A stretch of 45,472 bases of DNA from Alphaproteobacteria bacterium. GTDB lineage: Bacteria; Pseudomonadota; Alphaproteobacteria; Micavibrionales; Micavibrionaceae. Positions 7,232-15,244 of this stretch are shown in pieces. Under the pieces are notes generated by a model that saw nothing but the letters and a program-made list of their open reading frames with translations, ran no database searches and was not told where the DNA came from. The first letter of the stretch is position 1. Every line of letters begins with the position of its first letter. Both the position numbers and the translations under genes were made by a program. Location: the NCBI GenBank assembly GCA_021775965.1, contig JAJFGV010000039.1, positions 1 to 45,472 on the forward strand, read 5' to 3'.

Positions 7232-8819
7232 GTTCTGGAGCGGGTTGTTCGGCTTCGGACTCCTCTGGCTTTGCTCTTTCTGCGACGCGGCCATCGAATA
7301 GCAATCTGATATCCTGCCCGTTCATCAGCATTTCACCTTTGTTGTTCATTTCGAAATTCAGGACGTGGATGAGGGCGCCGTCATCATCATTTTTCTTTTC
7401 AGATAGAACCTGGAGGATTTGCAGTTGCGCGGCCATGCGCTGGAACTCTTGTGCTTTTTCATTGAGGGGGTCGTCACCTTCTTCGGCCAGATCAGCTTTG
7501 AGCTGTTCCAATCCGCGGGCTGAGATGTTGATATCGGCCGTGGCGCTGTTGCGGGCTGTGATGTCCGCTCTGATTTTACCATTGGCGGTCATATGATAGA
7601 CAGCATTGCCGAAATGATTGTCAGAAAAGGTGATGGTTGTGCCGGACTCTGACAGGATGGCCGGTATTTTTAAGGCAAAGCCAGCTAGATGCGACATACC
7701 CTGCCCCCCGCCAAAGCTGTTTTCGCCAAGGTCAGCAATTTTTTGAAAGGGAATATTGTTAAGCTGAATATCCATGCGGGTTGTTGTCGGTATGATGCGG
7801 TTCATCGATTCATCATCCGATGGTGGCCCCTTGAAGCCGTCAAAGCCAAAACGTAGGGCCATTTTAACCTGGTTTTTTAGGAAACCTGTCAGATCAAAAC
7901 CTATATGAAGTTTATCAAAGTGAACTGTTTTGTTCGGTTCATCTTCCGACTCTCCACGGCGCAGGATGTCCAGTCCTGAAACCTCGTATTGCGCGGTAAA
8001 GCCATCACCTGAATTTCCGAGCAGTGTCACAATCATCTTATAAAGGCTGGAGATATACTCAGGATTAACCTCGCCATCACTGCCGGCTTCAGCCATCGTC
8101 ATCAGCTTTTCTTTGTAATCTTTCACGGCCTCCGGGATATAGGAGAATAATTTTACGCCGAGTTTAAGTTCTGTCATCGTGATAGAGCCCTTGCCGGGCC
8201 CTTCAGAGTTCATTGCTACATTGCGAAGGGTGCCCTGGAGAGGGCCGGACCATCTGCCTTCCTCGTCTTCGTTAAGGTCGTAGAGGATTTCTGCTTCGGG
8301 AATGGTTGTTACGAAAGTTTTATCAGCGTTTTTAATTTTTATATCCTGATACCGGGCATCAAGTTTGGTAAAATATTCGAGTTCTTCGTGCCAAATGCCG
8401 GCGGAGATCTGACCTCCAATATCCATTTGAAGTTTGGGTGCGCCGGCTTTGTCAAAAAGTATAATCGGTGTTGGCAGGGCAACGGTCATTTTCCACTGGC
8501 CCGCTTGATCGTGGGGCACCGCATTCATGGAAACCATTCCAAGCTCCAGGCGACTTCCTTTTGGGTAGACAATCGAAGTATGTGGCAGGGTGATAGCATA
8601 ATATTCATCAGACGGTTCAACGATGACCTCGCCCTGATAGACAATGCGTCCGTCTTCGGCAAGTTCAGAAACACTCTTTTGGTAGGCGATAAGTTCTTCG
8701 AATATGGTTTTGAGATGCTGTGCGCCTTTGTCATTAATCTCCACAGCGTGAGCGGCCGGCGCAACAATTGCCAGCATTAGGACAGACATAAGGGCTAGAA
8801 AACGGCTAGGTCGGGTCAT
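7173..8819 (-). CDS. Large secreted protein of unknown function
   Basis: Not recognised. The 548-residue product has a signal peptide (MTRPSRFLALMSVLMLAIVA, cleavage near AHA at about 25) and no further membrane span, so it is periplasmic or surface-exposed. The mature part alternates short charged and hydrophobic stretches typical of repeated beta strands (for example MDIQLNNIPFQKIADLGENS and ITFSDNHFGNAVYHMTANGK). Near the C-terminus is a helical stretch with NEKAQEFQRMAAQLQILQVL, followed by a Pro/Glu-rich tail. That tail is read from the strand opposite the end of hemW (59-bp overlap). It is divergent from the helicase-domain gene across 143 bp. It somewhat resembles DUF945/DUF2125-type periplasmic proteins, but I would not assign it. 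Confidence 0.85.
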   Translation of the reverse strand: MTRPSRFLALMSVLMLAIVAPAAHAVEINDKGAQHLKTIFEELIAYQKSVSELAEDGRIVYQGEVIVEPSDEYYAITLPHTSIVYPKGSRLELGMVSMNAVPHDQAGQWKMTVALPTPIILFDKAGAPKLQMDIGGQISAGIWHEELEYFTKLDARYQDIKIKNADKTFVTTIPEAEILYDLNEDEEGRWSGPLQGTLRNVAMNSEGPGKGSITMTELKLGVKLFSYIPEAVKDYKEKLMTMAEAGSDGEVNPEYISSLYKMIVTLLGNSGDGFTAQYEVSGLDILRRGESEDEPNKTVHFDKLHIGFDLTGFLKNQVKMALRFGFDGFKGPPSDDESMNRIIPTTTRMDIQLNNIPFQKIADLGENSFGGGQGMSHLAGFALKIPAILSESGTTITFSDNHFGNAVYHMTANGKIRADITARNSATADINISARGLEQLKADLAEEGDDPLNEKAQEFQRMAAQLQILQVLSEKKNDDDGALIHVLNFEMNNKGEMLMNGQDIRLLFDGRVAERAKPEESEAEQPAPELIELPQQPEPTAPAEDTAP

Positions 8820-8962
8820 AAATTTTCCGTGGCTTTAAACATATTAATGAAGAGGCCCTAATCTAATCAAAAATATCGGATACCGCAAAGCTAAAATCAG
8901 CTTTATTTTTATGAACTTGCACCCTAAGATACGGCTTATTCCGTAATATTAAGGACGGCAAC

Positions 8963-10024
8963 GTGATCTTAAGCTCACAACCAACTCAATTTTCTCTGGC
9001 CAATGATGGTCAGATCTTATGGCAGCCCGATGCCAGCAACCCTGTGCCTGGCGCGCCGCTTGCTGCTGTCAGCAAGGGTGAGGGGATATTAAATCCTGAT
9101 GTGGCTTTGTTGGACAGTGAGTTGGTCAAAGATCAGGACAAAGAGGCCGTCACGGTCTTTGTTCGGGAATGGCTGAAGGCCCATATTGCGCAGGTGCTGG
9201 AACCGCTGGTGAGTTTGGGGAAAGAAAATGAACAGCCGGAAGGGCCTATCAGAGAGATTGCCACGCAGATTTATGGTGCGATGGGAATTATCCCCCGGGA
9301 AAATATTGATGGTCTGATAGCACAGCTGGATCAGGATGGTCGGCGGGATGTGCGCAGCAAGCGGGTGAAGCTTGGACCTGTTTTGGTTTTTCTGCCTGAT
9401 CTTAGCAAGCCAGCCGCAGTGCGTTTAAAGGGGCTGCTATGGAATTTGTGGGAAGGTAAAGCTTTGCCGGCGCAGGTGCCGCCGGACGGCATCGTTTCCA
9501 TTAAGGTCGAAGAGAAAGATTTTGATGCGGCGTTTTACCGGGTGATTGGATACCCGGTTTACGGGCCGCGCGCCATTCGCATTGATATGCTCGATCGTGT
9601 CATTAATGCGGTTTATGATCATGCCAAGGACGGGAAATTTCAGGCGCGCCATGAAATGGCCGAATGGCTGGGGTCATCGCTGGGAGATTTGTATTTGATC
9701 CTGGAGGCGATGGGGCATAAGAAAATTTTTGATCCGGCGGATCAGCAGGTGGAAGAAGAAAAAGAGGTAGGGGAAGAGAAGCCGAAAACTGAAGAGAAGC
9801 CAGAGCTGGCGACGTTCCGTTTGAAGAAGGGCAAAGCGTTTGAGGCTTCGAGGCCGGCGCAGGTTAAAAAAACCGTGCCGAAAAAGCCTGCCCAGAAACC
9901 CAAAAAGAAAAAAGAGCCCCCCAAAAAAGAGCCAAGAGTGATGGCTGTCGATGCTCCATCCAATCCCGAGGATTCTCCTTTTGCAATACTCGAACAGCTG
10001 AAAAGTAAATCAAACGGTCAGTAA
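8963..10024 (+). CDS. Stand-alone C-terminal domain of the alphaproteobacterial Suv3/MgpS-like helicase
   Basis: The 353-residue protein lacks Walker motifs and other helicase motifs. It does match what I know as the C-terminal region of the about 900-1000-residue alphaproteobacterial helicase: LGPVLVFLPDLSKPAAVRLK (about 137-156) followed by GLLWNLWEG, PPDGIVSI, FYRVIGYPVYGPRAIRIDML and a LILEAMGHKK module. It ends with a Lys/Pro/Glu-rich disordered tail (about 260-335) suited to RNA or ribosome contact. Start is GTG 8963 with AAGGA six bases upstream. No N-terminal helicase half lies upstream, where a minus-strand gene sits, so the domain is encoded separately or the enzyme was split. A Rap1a-like gene follows one base after the stop. 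Confidence 0.7.
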   Translation: MILSSQPTQFSLANDGQILWQPDASNPVPGAPLAAVSKGEGILNPDVALLDSELVKDQDKEAVTVFVREWLKAHIAQVLEPLVSLGKENEQPEGPIREIATQIYGAMGIIPRENIDGLIAQLDQDGRRDVRSKRVKLGPVLVFLPDLSKPAAVRLKGLLWNLWEGKALPAQVPPDGIVSIKVEEKDFDAAFYRVIGYPVYGPRAIRIDMLDRVINAVYDHAKDGKFQARHEMAEWLGSSLGDLYLILEAMGHKKIFDPADQQVEEEKEVGEEKPKTEEKPELATFRLKKGKAFEASRPAQVKKTVPKKPAQKPKKKKEPPKKEPRVMAVDAPSNPEDSPFAILEQLKSKSNGQ

Positions 10025-10025
10025 A

Positions 10026-10400
10026 ATGAAACTCTGCGTAATTTTATTATTGGTCGTGGTTTTTCTTGTGCCTGGAAAGGTGCGGGCAGCGCAGTTTTCC
10101 GGCTCGTATCTCATACAGGTTTGTGCAAGTGATAAAGAGGGGAAGGAACTGGTGCCCGGTGGGCATATTGCCTGTCAGGGTTATATTTCCGGTGTGCTGG
10201 ATTACCACAACCTCATTCGCTCGCTGGGTACGGCGCCGAGTATTGATTTTTGTGTGCCCGATGATGTGAACCTTAATGGCGTGCAGGCAACGGTGGTTAA
10301 TTATCTTATCAGGAATGAAGATGATCACGGTAATTTCATCGCAGCGCCGGGGGTGGCGCTGGCGTTGTTTGAAGCTTATCCGTGTAATAAGAAGAAATAG
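10026..10400 (+). CDS. Rap1a/Tai family periplasmic protein
   Basis: The 124-residue protein has a signal peptide (cleavage after VRAA at about 22) and the Rap1a/Tai pattern: a first Cys near 33, CQGYISGVLDY (about 50-60), FCVPDDVN (about 77-84), a VVNYLIRN helix and C-terminal ALFEAYPC. In Serratia and Pseudomonas such proteins are immunity proteins against type VI secreted amidases, but the fold is common in solitary periplasmic proteins. No amidase or type VI gene is near, so an immunity role is not supported here. It starts one base after the helicase-domain gene and is probably cotranscribed with it. Confidence 0.8.
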   Translation: MKLCVILLLVVVFLVPGKVRAAQFSGSYLIQVCASDKEGKELVPGGHIACQGYISGVLDYHNLIRSLGTAPSIDFCVPDDVNLNGVQATVVNYLIRNEDDHGNFIAAPGVALALFEAYPCNKKK

Positions 10401-10405
10401 CGGCG

Positions 10406-11449
10406 TTAAAACCCATTCATGATGTAGCCGAGCAATATGACTTGTGGCACTGTGATCAGCGGCAGGGATAGGGCAATCTTCCACGATTTTGTGAATTCTC
10501 GCAGGACCATGATTTCAGTGTAATCAGTGGCCACACCCGCCATGAGGAAGGCAAAGCCGTTGCCGGGGGCATTGGCGCGGGTGACAAGTTCCGAGGCGAT
10601 GGGGGCGGAGCCTTCCGAGCAGACCTCTATGATTGTGGTGGCAACGAGTGTCAGGAGCAGGCCGACCAAAGTGGGGCCGAACCAGTTTTCAAAAATTTCA
10701 ACCGGGACGAAGGTGCGAATGGCGGCGGCGATAATGACGCCGAAGAGTAGCCATTTGATGATCATTTTTGATTCCTGTAGACCGCTGATGGCGATGTCTT
10801 TAAAGAAGGCGCGTGAGGGCTTGAAGCCTTTGAGTTTTGATTTGGCATCTTGTTTTAAAGAAAATCCATCGGGCATATCCGTTTTATTTGGGTTGTCCGG
10901 TAGCTTTCCTGCCGCAACCAGCGTTTTGTATATCATGCCTGTTAGAATAGCGATCAGCGCAGAGCCAGCCACATAAACGAGCGTCCATTTGAGACCGATC
11001 AGTGAGACAAGGATGATCGTCAGGGAAAGTGAGTTCCACGGGCTGGCAATTAAGAAGGTCATGACCTGGGCCAGTGACGCGCCGCGCTCGTAAAGCTTTG
11101 CGCCGATCATCAGGATGCCGTGCGAGCATAAATCAAGGAACAACCCGGCGATGGCAGCGCGGATAATACCGCCGAATGTATCGCCGCGCCCGAGAATGGC
11201 GGTGAAATATTCACGCGGGATTTTGCTCATGAACCCAACGAAAGTAATGCCAAGAAGCACGCCCCACCACATACGGCTGAGCAGTTCGAGGACTGCCTCA
11301 GAGAAAGTGGCGATATAGGGAATGTTTAGATTTAAAAAATATAAAATCAGCGCAAGCGTGATAATCGAAAGGCTGCCATGAAGGATCGGGTCAAAGCCTG
11401 TCTTTTTATGGGCGTGTTGCTTGGGAACTTCGCAGCAGGGATCTGTCAT
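10406..11449 (-). CDS. Metal efflux permease, ArsP/SO_0444 (UPF0718) family
   Basis: Inner-membrane transporter of 347 residues with about eight to ten membrane segments. Two halves repeat the same theme: GLFLDLCSHGILMIGAKLYE with FLIASPWNSLSL in the first half and IIEVCSEGSAPIASEL with FLMAGVATDYTEI in the second. The conserved Cys in DLCSHG and EVCSEG are likely metal-passing residues. The N-terminus (MTDPCCEVPKQHAHKK) has a CC pair and two His that could pick up metal. The family includes the Shewanella SO_0444 Cu/Zn exporter and ArsP. It is the last gene of a five-gene operon; its ATG shares one base with the csoR stop (TAATG). Substrate is inferred to be copper from the regulator. Confidence 0.88.
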   Translation of the reverse strand: MTDPCCEVPKQHAHKKTGFDPILHGSLSIITLALILYFLNLNIPYIATFSEAVLELLSRMWWGVLLGITFVGFMSKIPREYFTAILGRGDTFGGIIRAAIAGLFLDLCSHGILMIGAKLYERGASLAQVMTFLIASPWNSLSLTIILVSLIGLKWTLVYVAGSALIAILTGMIYKTLVAAGKLPDNPNKTDMPDGFSLKQDAKSKLKGFKPSRAFFKDIAISGLQESKMIIKWLLFGVIIAAAIRTFVPVEIFENWFGPTLVGLLLTLVATTIIEVCSEGSAPIASELVTRANAPGNGFAFLMAGVATDYTEIMVLREFTKSWKIALSLPLITVPQVILLGYIMNGF

Positions 11450-11745
11450 TAGGTATCATCAAATCGTTTAAAGAGGTCTTTTAGCTCGGCGATTTTTTTG
11501 TCTTTGTCAGCCTTGCTGCCGCTTACCATGGCATCGGCCACGCAGGATTGCAAATGACATTCAAGAACGGAGGCTTCGACGGATTTGATGGCGGAGCGGG
11601 CGGCGCGCAGCTGGGTCAGGATATCGGGGCAGTAGCGGTGCTCCTCGATCATCTTCTTGATGCCTTCGACCTGTCCTGAAATGCGGTTGAGCTTTCCAAT
11701 CTCTGACATATGGCAGGGATGTTTGTCGGCGGTGTCTTTGGACAT
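11449..11745 (-). CDS. csoR: CsoR-family copper-sensing repressor
   Basis: All-helical DUF156 repressor of 98 residues that leaves its operator when it binds Cu(I). The metal ligands of CsoR are seen with exact spacing: Cys39 (HRYCPDI), His64 and Cys68 (ECHLQSC), equal to the C-x24-H-x3-C pattern of the founding member. This separates it from RcnR (nickel/cobalt) and FrmR (formaldehyde) types. The core NRISGQVEGIKKMIE is classic. It is the fourth gene of the operon whose promoter carries a CsoR-type palindrome (13455-13475), so it most likely regulates its own operon. Confidence 0.92.
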   Translation of the reverse strand: MSKDTADKHPCHMSEIGKLNRISGQVEGIKKMIEEHRYCPDILTQLRAARSAIKSVEASVLECHLQSCVADAMVSGSKADKDKKIAELKDLFKRFDDT

Positions 11746-11754
11746 CAGTATCTC

Positions 11755-12138
11755 CTAAGTCAAAATATATGGTGCAACGAAAGCAAAAAATGTACCGGTT
11801 AGAAATATGAGTAGTGAAAAAATATAAATGCCGAGACTGATTTTGCGTAGACGCGTGCAGGCTTTGGCTTTAACGGGGTCCGCAGGGCAGGGCATGTTGC
11901 GGGCGCGGTATTGCATGATGCCGGAAAAGGTTAGCATTAATGTCGCAAAGCCGAAGACTTCGAGTTTGTGTTGGGAAAGCCAGATCAGCTGCGGGTAATC
12001 ACTGGCAAGGCCGGCCAGCGCCGCGCCCATACCAAGAGTTACAAGCAGGGCGGGTAGCGCGCAGCATATTAATGTGCTGGCCGAGGCGAACAGGCTTAGA
12101 GTGGGTGCCAATGTTTCCTTGAGGCTGAAATGGGTCAT
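11755..12138 (-). CDS. MerT/MerC-like heavy-metal membrane protein
   Basis: The 127-residue inner-membrane protein has three to four hydrophobic segments. A vicinal cysteine pair lies in the first (STLICCALPALLVTLGMGAA, Cys25-Cys26), as in mercuric ion transporters MerT and MerC. Further cysteines lie on the loop (ARNMPCPADPVKAKACTR). Similar conserved proteins of alphaproteobacteria occur with metal genes. Its ATG begins immediately next to the stop of the upstream outer-membrane gene, so it is part of the same transcript. A role moving copper (or another thiophilic metal) across the inner membrane is inferred from the CC motif and the CsoR neighbour. No merA or merR is present, so mercury resistance is unlikely. 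Confidence 0.75.
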   Translation of the reverse strand: MTHFSLKETLAPTLSLFASASTLICCALPALLVTLGMGAALAGLASDYPQLIWLSQHKLEVFGFATLMLTFSGIMQYRARNMPCPADPVKAKACTRLRKISLGIYIFSLLIFLTGTFFAFVAPYILT

Positions 12139-13011
12139 TTAAAATGTAATTCCTATGCCGATATTAAATTCAGAGCCACGTGAGTTGGAGATGGAGCGGG
12201 TGTTCTCATACACAGGATGTTTGTATTCTGTGCGGAACATTATGTTGTCTTTGTAGAGAACGAGCAGCGGTCCGGTGTGAATCCGTTTTCCGCCTGATGC
12301 TGTTGTAAGATTGGCAGCGCTCGGCTTGTCATTATAGCGTGCGGTTACATCCCACATGATAAACAGGCCTGAATTGGTGTCGTCATCATGGTAGGGGTGG
12401 TAGCCGAGATTAAGGTCCATGCCGTATGTGTTGCCGGCGCGCATATTGCGGTCACCTTCGGTGTTAAGCCAGGCAAAGACATCAACGAGAGAATAAAATT
12501 TTGGGCTTTCGCCGCTATAGGAAAAGCTTAGGCCTAAATCGGTGCTGCCGTCGCTGATCGGAAAAGCACCGGAGGAACTTCCCGTCGGCAAGCGCAGCGA
12601 AGGGGTGAAACCAAAATTGTGCGTGAAAGCACCTTTGTTTTGGTAGTGCTTTAAAGGCACGCCAACGATTAGATCGCCGATACCTTCATTGCTCTGTTTG
12701 ACGCCAGCGCCGCCGATGTTTTTTGTGCGATCCTGATTGATGTAGGGAATTTTAAAGGTTATGCGCTTTGAGCGGTCAAAAGTGTAAACGCCTTCCAGCC
12801 ATGTTTTGTGCACGAAGCGTTCGAGGTTCAGCGGGTTGGCAATTTCAGAATCGCCATCCATGAGGGTATCGGAGCCGTAGAATTCATGCCGGATTTGAAA
12901 GCCGTAGCCGTCCTCCCAGCGTGGTGCCATATCCATGACCGGCTGGTGGGCTTGCGCGGTGGTGACACTTAGGAGCATGAGTCCGCTTAGTATCAACAGT
13001 GTTTTTTTCAT
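12139..13011 (-). CDS. Outer-membrane beta-barrel protein of the metal operon
   Basis: The 290-residue protein has a signal peptide (cleavage after AQA at about 21) and no later hydrophobic helix. It shows alternating aromatic strands (HNFGFTPSLRLPTG, TDLGLSFSYSG, FRTEYKHPVYE) and a terminal phenylalanine in FNIGIGITF, the signature of an outer-membrane barrel. It resembles the phenol-degradation MetA-like (PF13557-type) transporter family. It starts with HQPVMDMAPRWEDGYGF after cleavage, a His/Met pair that could bind copper. It is the second gene of the operon (4 bp after the HMA gene, stop touching the next start). A role as outer-membrane exit or sensor for metal is inference. Confidence 0.75.
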   Translation of the reverse strand: MKKTLLILSGLMLLSVTTAQAHQPVMDMAPRWEDGYGFQIRHEFYGSDTLMDGDSEIANPLNLERFVHKTWLEGVYTFDRSKRITFKIPYINQDRTKNIGGAGVKQSNEGIGDLIVGVPLKHYQNKGAFTHNFGFTPSLRLPTGSSSGAFPISDGSTDLGLSFSYSGESPKFYSLVDVFAWLNTEGDRNMRAGNTYGMDLNLGYHPYHDDDTNSGLFIMWDVTARYNDKPSAANLTTASGGKRIHTGPLLVLYKDNIMFRTEYKHPVYENTRSISNSRGSEFNIGIGITF

Positions 13012-13015
13012 TGGG

Positions 13016-13429
13016 TTAAGCTCCTGGCTCTAGGATTGTGATGCCGTCTTGGGTATGGATATAGGCCTTTACAGGTTCATAGCCGCCGGATTTGATCTCG
13101 GAAAATATTTCATCGAAGTCGGCGTCCATGTCCGGTTTAATCGCGATTGTGACTTTCTGATCGCTGATTTCGACCTTGACGCCTTTGGTGTATTTGGATG
13201 GGTCAATATAGGGGAGTTTTGATAGTTTCTTTGTTACGCCTTGCGAACAAAACGAACAAACAATGCCGTGGACGATTATGACGGCTTCGCCAGGTTCGAC
13301 TTGGACCTCATTATCAGCGGCTAGTGCGTTAATCACAGGATCGTGGCTGTGCTCCGTGTGATCTGCATAAGCCGGGTGCGCAAATGCGCCGATAAACAGG
13401 GCGGCGGTGGTGGCCAAAAAGTTTTTCAT
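13016..13429 (-). CDS. Periplasmic heavy-metal-associated (HMA) domain protein
   Basis: The 137-residue protein has a signal peptide (cleavage after AYA at 22), a His-rich stretch (HTEHSHD), and one ferredoxin-like HMA domain with the metal-binding CxxC in HGIVCSFCSQGV (Cys58, Cys61). It is probably a periplasmic copper chaperone or sponge. Start choice: AAGGAG lies eight bases before ATG 13429; the longer reading from 13456 overlaps the -10 element and is rejected. First gene of the metal operon, right below the CsoR-type operator. HMA proteins are usually cytosolic, so an exported one is notable. Confidence 0.85.
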   Translation of the reverse strand: MKNFLATTAALFIGAFAHPAYADHTEHSHDPVINALAADNEVQVEPGEAVIIVHGIVCSFCSQGVTKKLSKLPYIDPSKYTKGVKVEISDQKVTIAIKPDMDADFDEIFSEIKSGGYEPVKAYIHTQDGITILEPGA

Positions 13430-13451
13430 TTGAAATCTCCTTAATATGAAC

Positions 13452-13481
13452 ATCATATACCCCTATAGGGTATATTGTCAA
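13452..13481 (-). promoter_or_regulatory. Metal operon promoter with CsoR-type operator in the spacer
   Basis: Minus strand -35 TTGACA (13481-13476) is perfect, -10 TATGAT (13457-13452) matches 5/6, with an 18-bp spacer. The spacer is nearly filled by a 21-bp palindrome (13455-13475): arms ATATACCC and GGGTATAT around five central bases. A/T-flanked C-tract/G-tract dyads of this kind are known CsoR operators. A repressor bound here would block polymerase directly. This is the most clearly interpretable regulatory site in the window. Confidence 0.8.
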
Positions 13482-13570
13482 GGTCTGGAAAAAATGTCTT
13501 TGTATGCATCTCCATTTTGGCTTTAAAAAATGCTAACCTATTTCAGGGTGAGTTTTACGGTTAAGGGTCC

Positions 13571-13969
13571 ATGTCTGAATTTCCAAAGCGCGTTGTTTAT
13601 ATAGAAGATGACATTCAGCTCAGGCAGCTGGTGCGTACAGCCTTGGAAGAGGCCGAGGAAGATATTGTCCTTGTGACTTGCGGTAGCGGTGAGGAATTTA
13701 TCGCCCGCATTCGGGAACTGCAGCCCGAGCTTATATTGCTGGATATGCTGATGCCCGATATGAATGGGCCCGATATCATGGAAAAGCTGCGTGGTATGCC
13801 GGATGCCACGGGGGTGCCGTTTATATTTCTGACCGGTAAGGCCAAGTTGGTGATGACGGATCATTATAAGGCGTTGGGGGCGATCGGTGTGATACACAAG
13901 CCGTTTGATCCGATAGAGTTGCCGGAGACTATTCGAGAGATGTGGGCGACGCGCTTTGGGGCCGACTAA
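13571..13969 (+). CDS. Single-domain response regulator (CheY-like receiver)
   Basis: The 132-residue protein is a receiver domain only: acidic pocket Glu12-Asp13-Asp14 (YIEDD), phosphoacceptor Asp58 (LILLDML), switch Thr88 (FLTGK) and Lys110 (IHKPFDP). With no output domain it should act by protein contact or as a phosphate sink. No histidine kinase lies nearby. It overlaps the convergent polyprenyl synthase gene by four bases at the stop codons. AAGGG precedes the ATG at a short distance. Divergent from the metal operon. Confidence 0.93.
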   Translation: MSEFPKRVVYIEDDIQLRQLVRTALEEAEEDIVLVTCGSGEEFIARIRELQPELILLDMLMPDMNGPDIMEKLRGMPDATGVPFIFLTGKAKLVMTDHYKALGAIGVIHKPFDPIELPETIREMWATRFGAD

Positions 13970-14985
13970 TTATCACGTTCAATTGTGAAGGTGACAATGT
14001 CATCCAGCAAAGCGCGGATGTTGTGGTCCGGCGCTTCGGCTAGGGCCAGGCGGGCTTTTTTGGCATAAGAACGGGCCAAGGCCATGCTTAGATTAATGGC
14101 GTCGTGCCGGGCGATAATGTCCTGAGCCTCAGCCAAATCACCATCCTTTTGGTTTTTGTCTTTTATAGTGCGGGTCCAGAAAGCCTTCTCTTTTGCATCG
14201 GCTTTCTCAAGAGCGAAGAGAACAGGCGCGGTCATTTTTCCTTCACGGAAATCGTCACCAATTGTTTTACCGATCTTTTCCTGTCCGCCGGCATAATCGA
14301 GTGCATCATCAGTGATCTGGAAGGCAATGCCGAGATTGAGCCCGTATTCAGCCATAGCTTGCGCAGCGCTGGGCTCTTGTCCGGCGATAATAGGGCCGAC
14401 TTCGCAGGCGGCGGCAAAGAGCGCGGCGGTCTTGGCTTTGATCACTTCTATATAGTCGTCCATCGTGGTTTCAAGATTTCCCGTCATGGAAAGTTGCAAC
14501 ACTTCGCCTTGTGCAATGATGGCGGCGGCGTCAGAAAGAATGCGTAAGATATCAAGTGAGCCGTCTTTGACCATCAGTTGAAAGGAGCGAGAGAAGAGGA
14601 AATCGCCGACCAGCACACTGGCCTGATTGCCGAAGATCAAGTTGGCAGCGTCCTGACCGCGGCGTTCATCACTTTCATCAACCACATCATCATGAAGGAG
14701 TGTGGCGGTATGGATAAATTCAACAGAAGCTGCCAGTCGGTGGGCACGAGGCATGTTGCCATCATATAATTGCGTGCATGCCAATGTTAGCAATGGGCGA
14801 ATACGCTTGCCGCCGGCAGCAATAAGATAACTTGCCAGTTGAGGGATCAACGGCACTTTTGATTCCATGTTTTTCAGGATCAGCGTGTTGACCTTGCCCA
14901 TGTCCTCTTGCAAAAGATCGGACAGGCTCTCAAGCGGGTTGATAGCATCGGAAGGTGTTTTTTTAATAGCTGCATTGCTGGACAT
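13966..14985 (-). CDS. ispB: Polyprenyl (octaprenyl-type) diphosphate synthase
   Basis: Adds isopentenyl units to make the side chain of ubiquinone. The 339 residues carry the first Asp-rich motif LLHDDVVDESDERRG (about 97-111), GNQASVLVGDFLFSRSF, and the second motif ITDDALDYAGG (about 224-234) followed by GKTIGDDFREGKMTAP. Chain length cannot be read safely from sequence; long-chain IspB type is likely because the gene sits beside DUF2007, a common alphaproteobacterial pairing. No Shine-Dalgarno is visible before ATG 14985; TAAAGT lies six bases upstream, with TTGCGA 18 bp further, so a leaderless start is possible. Confidence 0.93.
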   Translation of the reverse strand: MSSNAAIKKTPSDAINPLESLSDLLQEDMGKVNTLILKNMESKVPLIPQLASYLIAAGGKRIRPLLTLACTQLYDGNMPRAHRLAASVEFIHTATLLHDDVVDESDERRGQDAANLIFGNQASVLVGDFLFSRSFQLMVKDGSLDILRILSDAAAIIAQGEVLQLSMTGNLETTMDDYIEVIKAKTAALFAAACEVGPIIAGQEPSAAQAMAEYGLNLGIAFQITDDALDYAGGQEKIGKTIGDDFREGKMTAPVLFALEKADAKEKAFWTRTIKDKNQKDGDLAEAQDIIARHDAINLSMALARSYAKKARLALAEAPDHNIRALLDDIVTFTIERDN

Positions 14986-15025
14986 GATTTGACTTTAATC
15001 AGCTTTTGGGCATATTCGCAAGGAT

Positions 15026-15244
15026 ATGAAAGAAATATACCGCAGCGATGACCCGTTCAAGATATCCATGGTGAAAGCCTTGCTGGAGGATCGCGGGTTG
15101 TTTTGTGCTGTTTTCGATGAACATACAGGTGGACTCTATAACGGGCTTGCCAATATATCGCCGCGGCTGATGGTCTCGGATGATGATGTGGAGCAGGCGC
15201 TGGAGATTATAGAGGGGGCCGAAAATCAGGGGGCTGATTCCTGA
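15026..15244 (+). CDS. DUF2007 family small protein
   Basis: The 72-residue cytoplasmic protein fits DUF2007 (putative signal-transducing protein): MKEIYRSDDPFKISMVKALL, a Gly-rich turn, then PRLMVSDDDVEQALEIIE. Function is unknown. In many alphaproteobacteria it stands divergent from the polyprenyl synthase, as here. A promoter TTGACT (14989-14994), 16 bp, CATATT (15011-15016) would start transcription only a few bases before ATG 15026. Its last 19 bases overlap the convergent secreted protein gene. Confidence 0.88.
   Translation: MKEIYRSDDPFKISMVKALLEDRGLFCAVFDEHTGGLYNGLANISPRLMVSDDDVEQALEIIEGAENQGADS

Noticed and set aside
8900-8925. AAAGCT/AGCTTT hairpin followed by T-rich DNA as a terminator
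   Set aside because: AT-only six-base stem in a divergent promoter region with no upstream plus-strand gene to end.
10026-10400. Type VI immunity system based on the Rap1a-like gene
   Set aside because: No amidase effector or type VI component is next to it; the fold is common in solitary periplasmic proteins.
11755-12138. Mercury resistance operon
   Set aside because: Only a MerT/MerC-like CC protein; no merA, merP or MerR, and the regulator is of the copper type.
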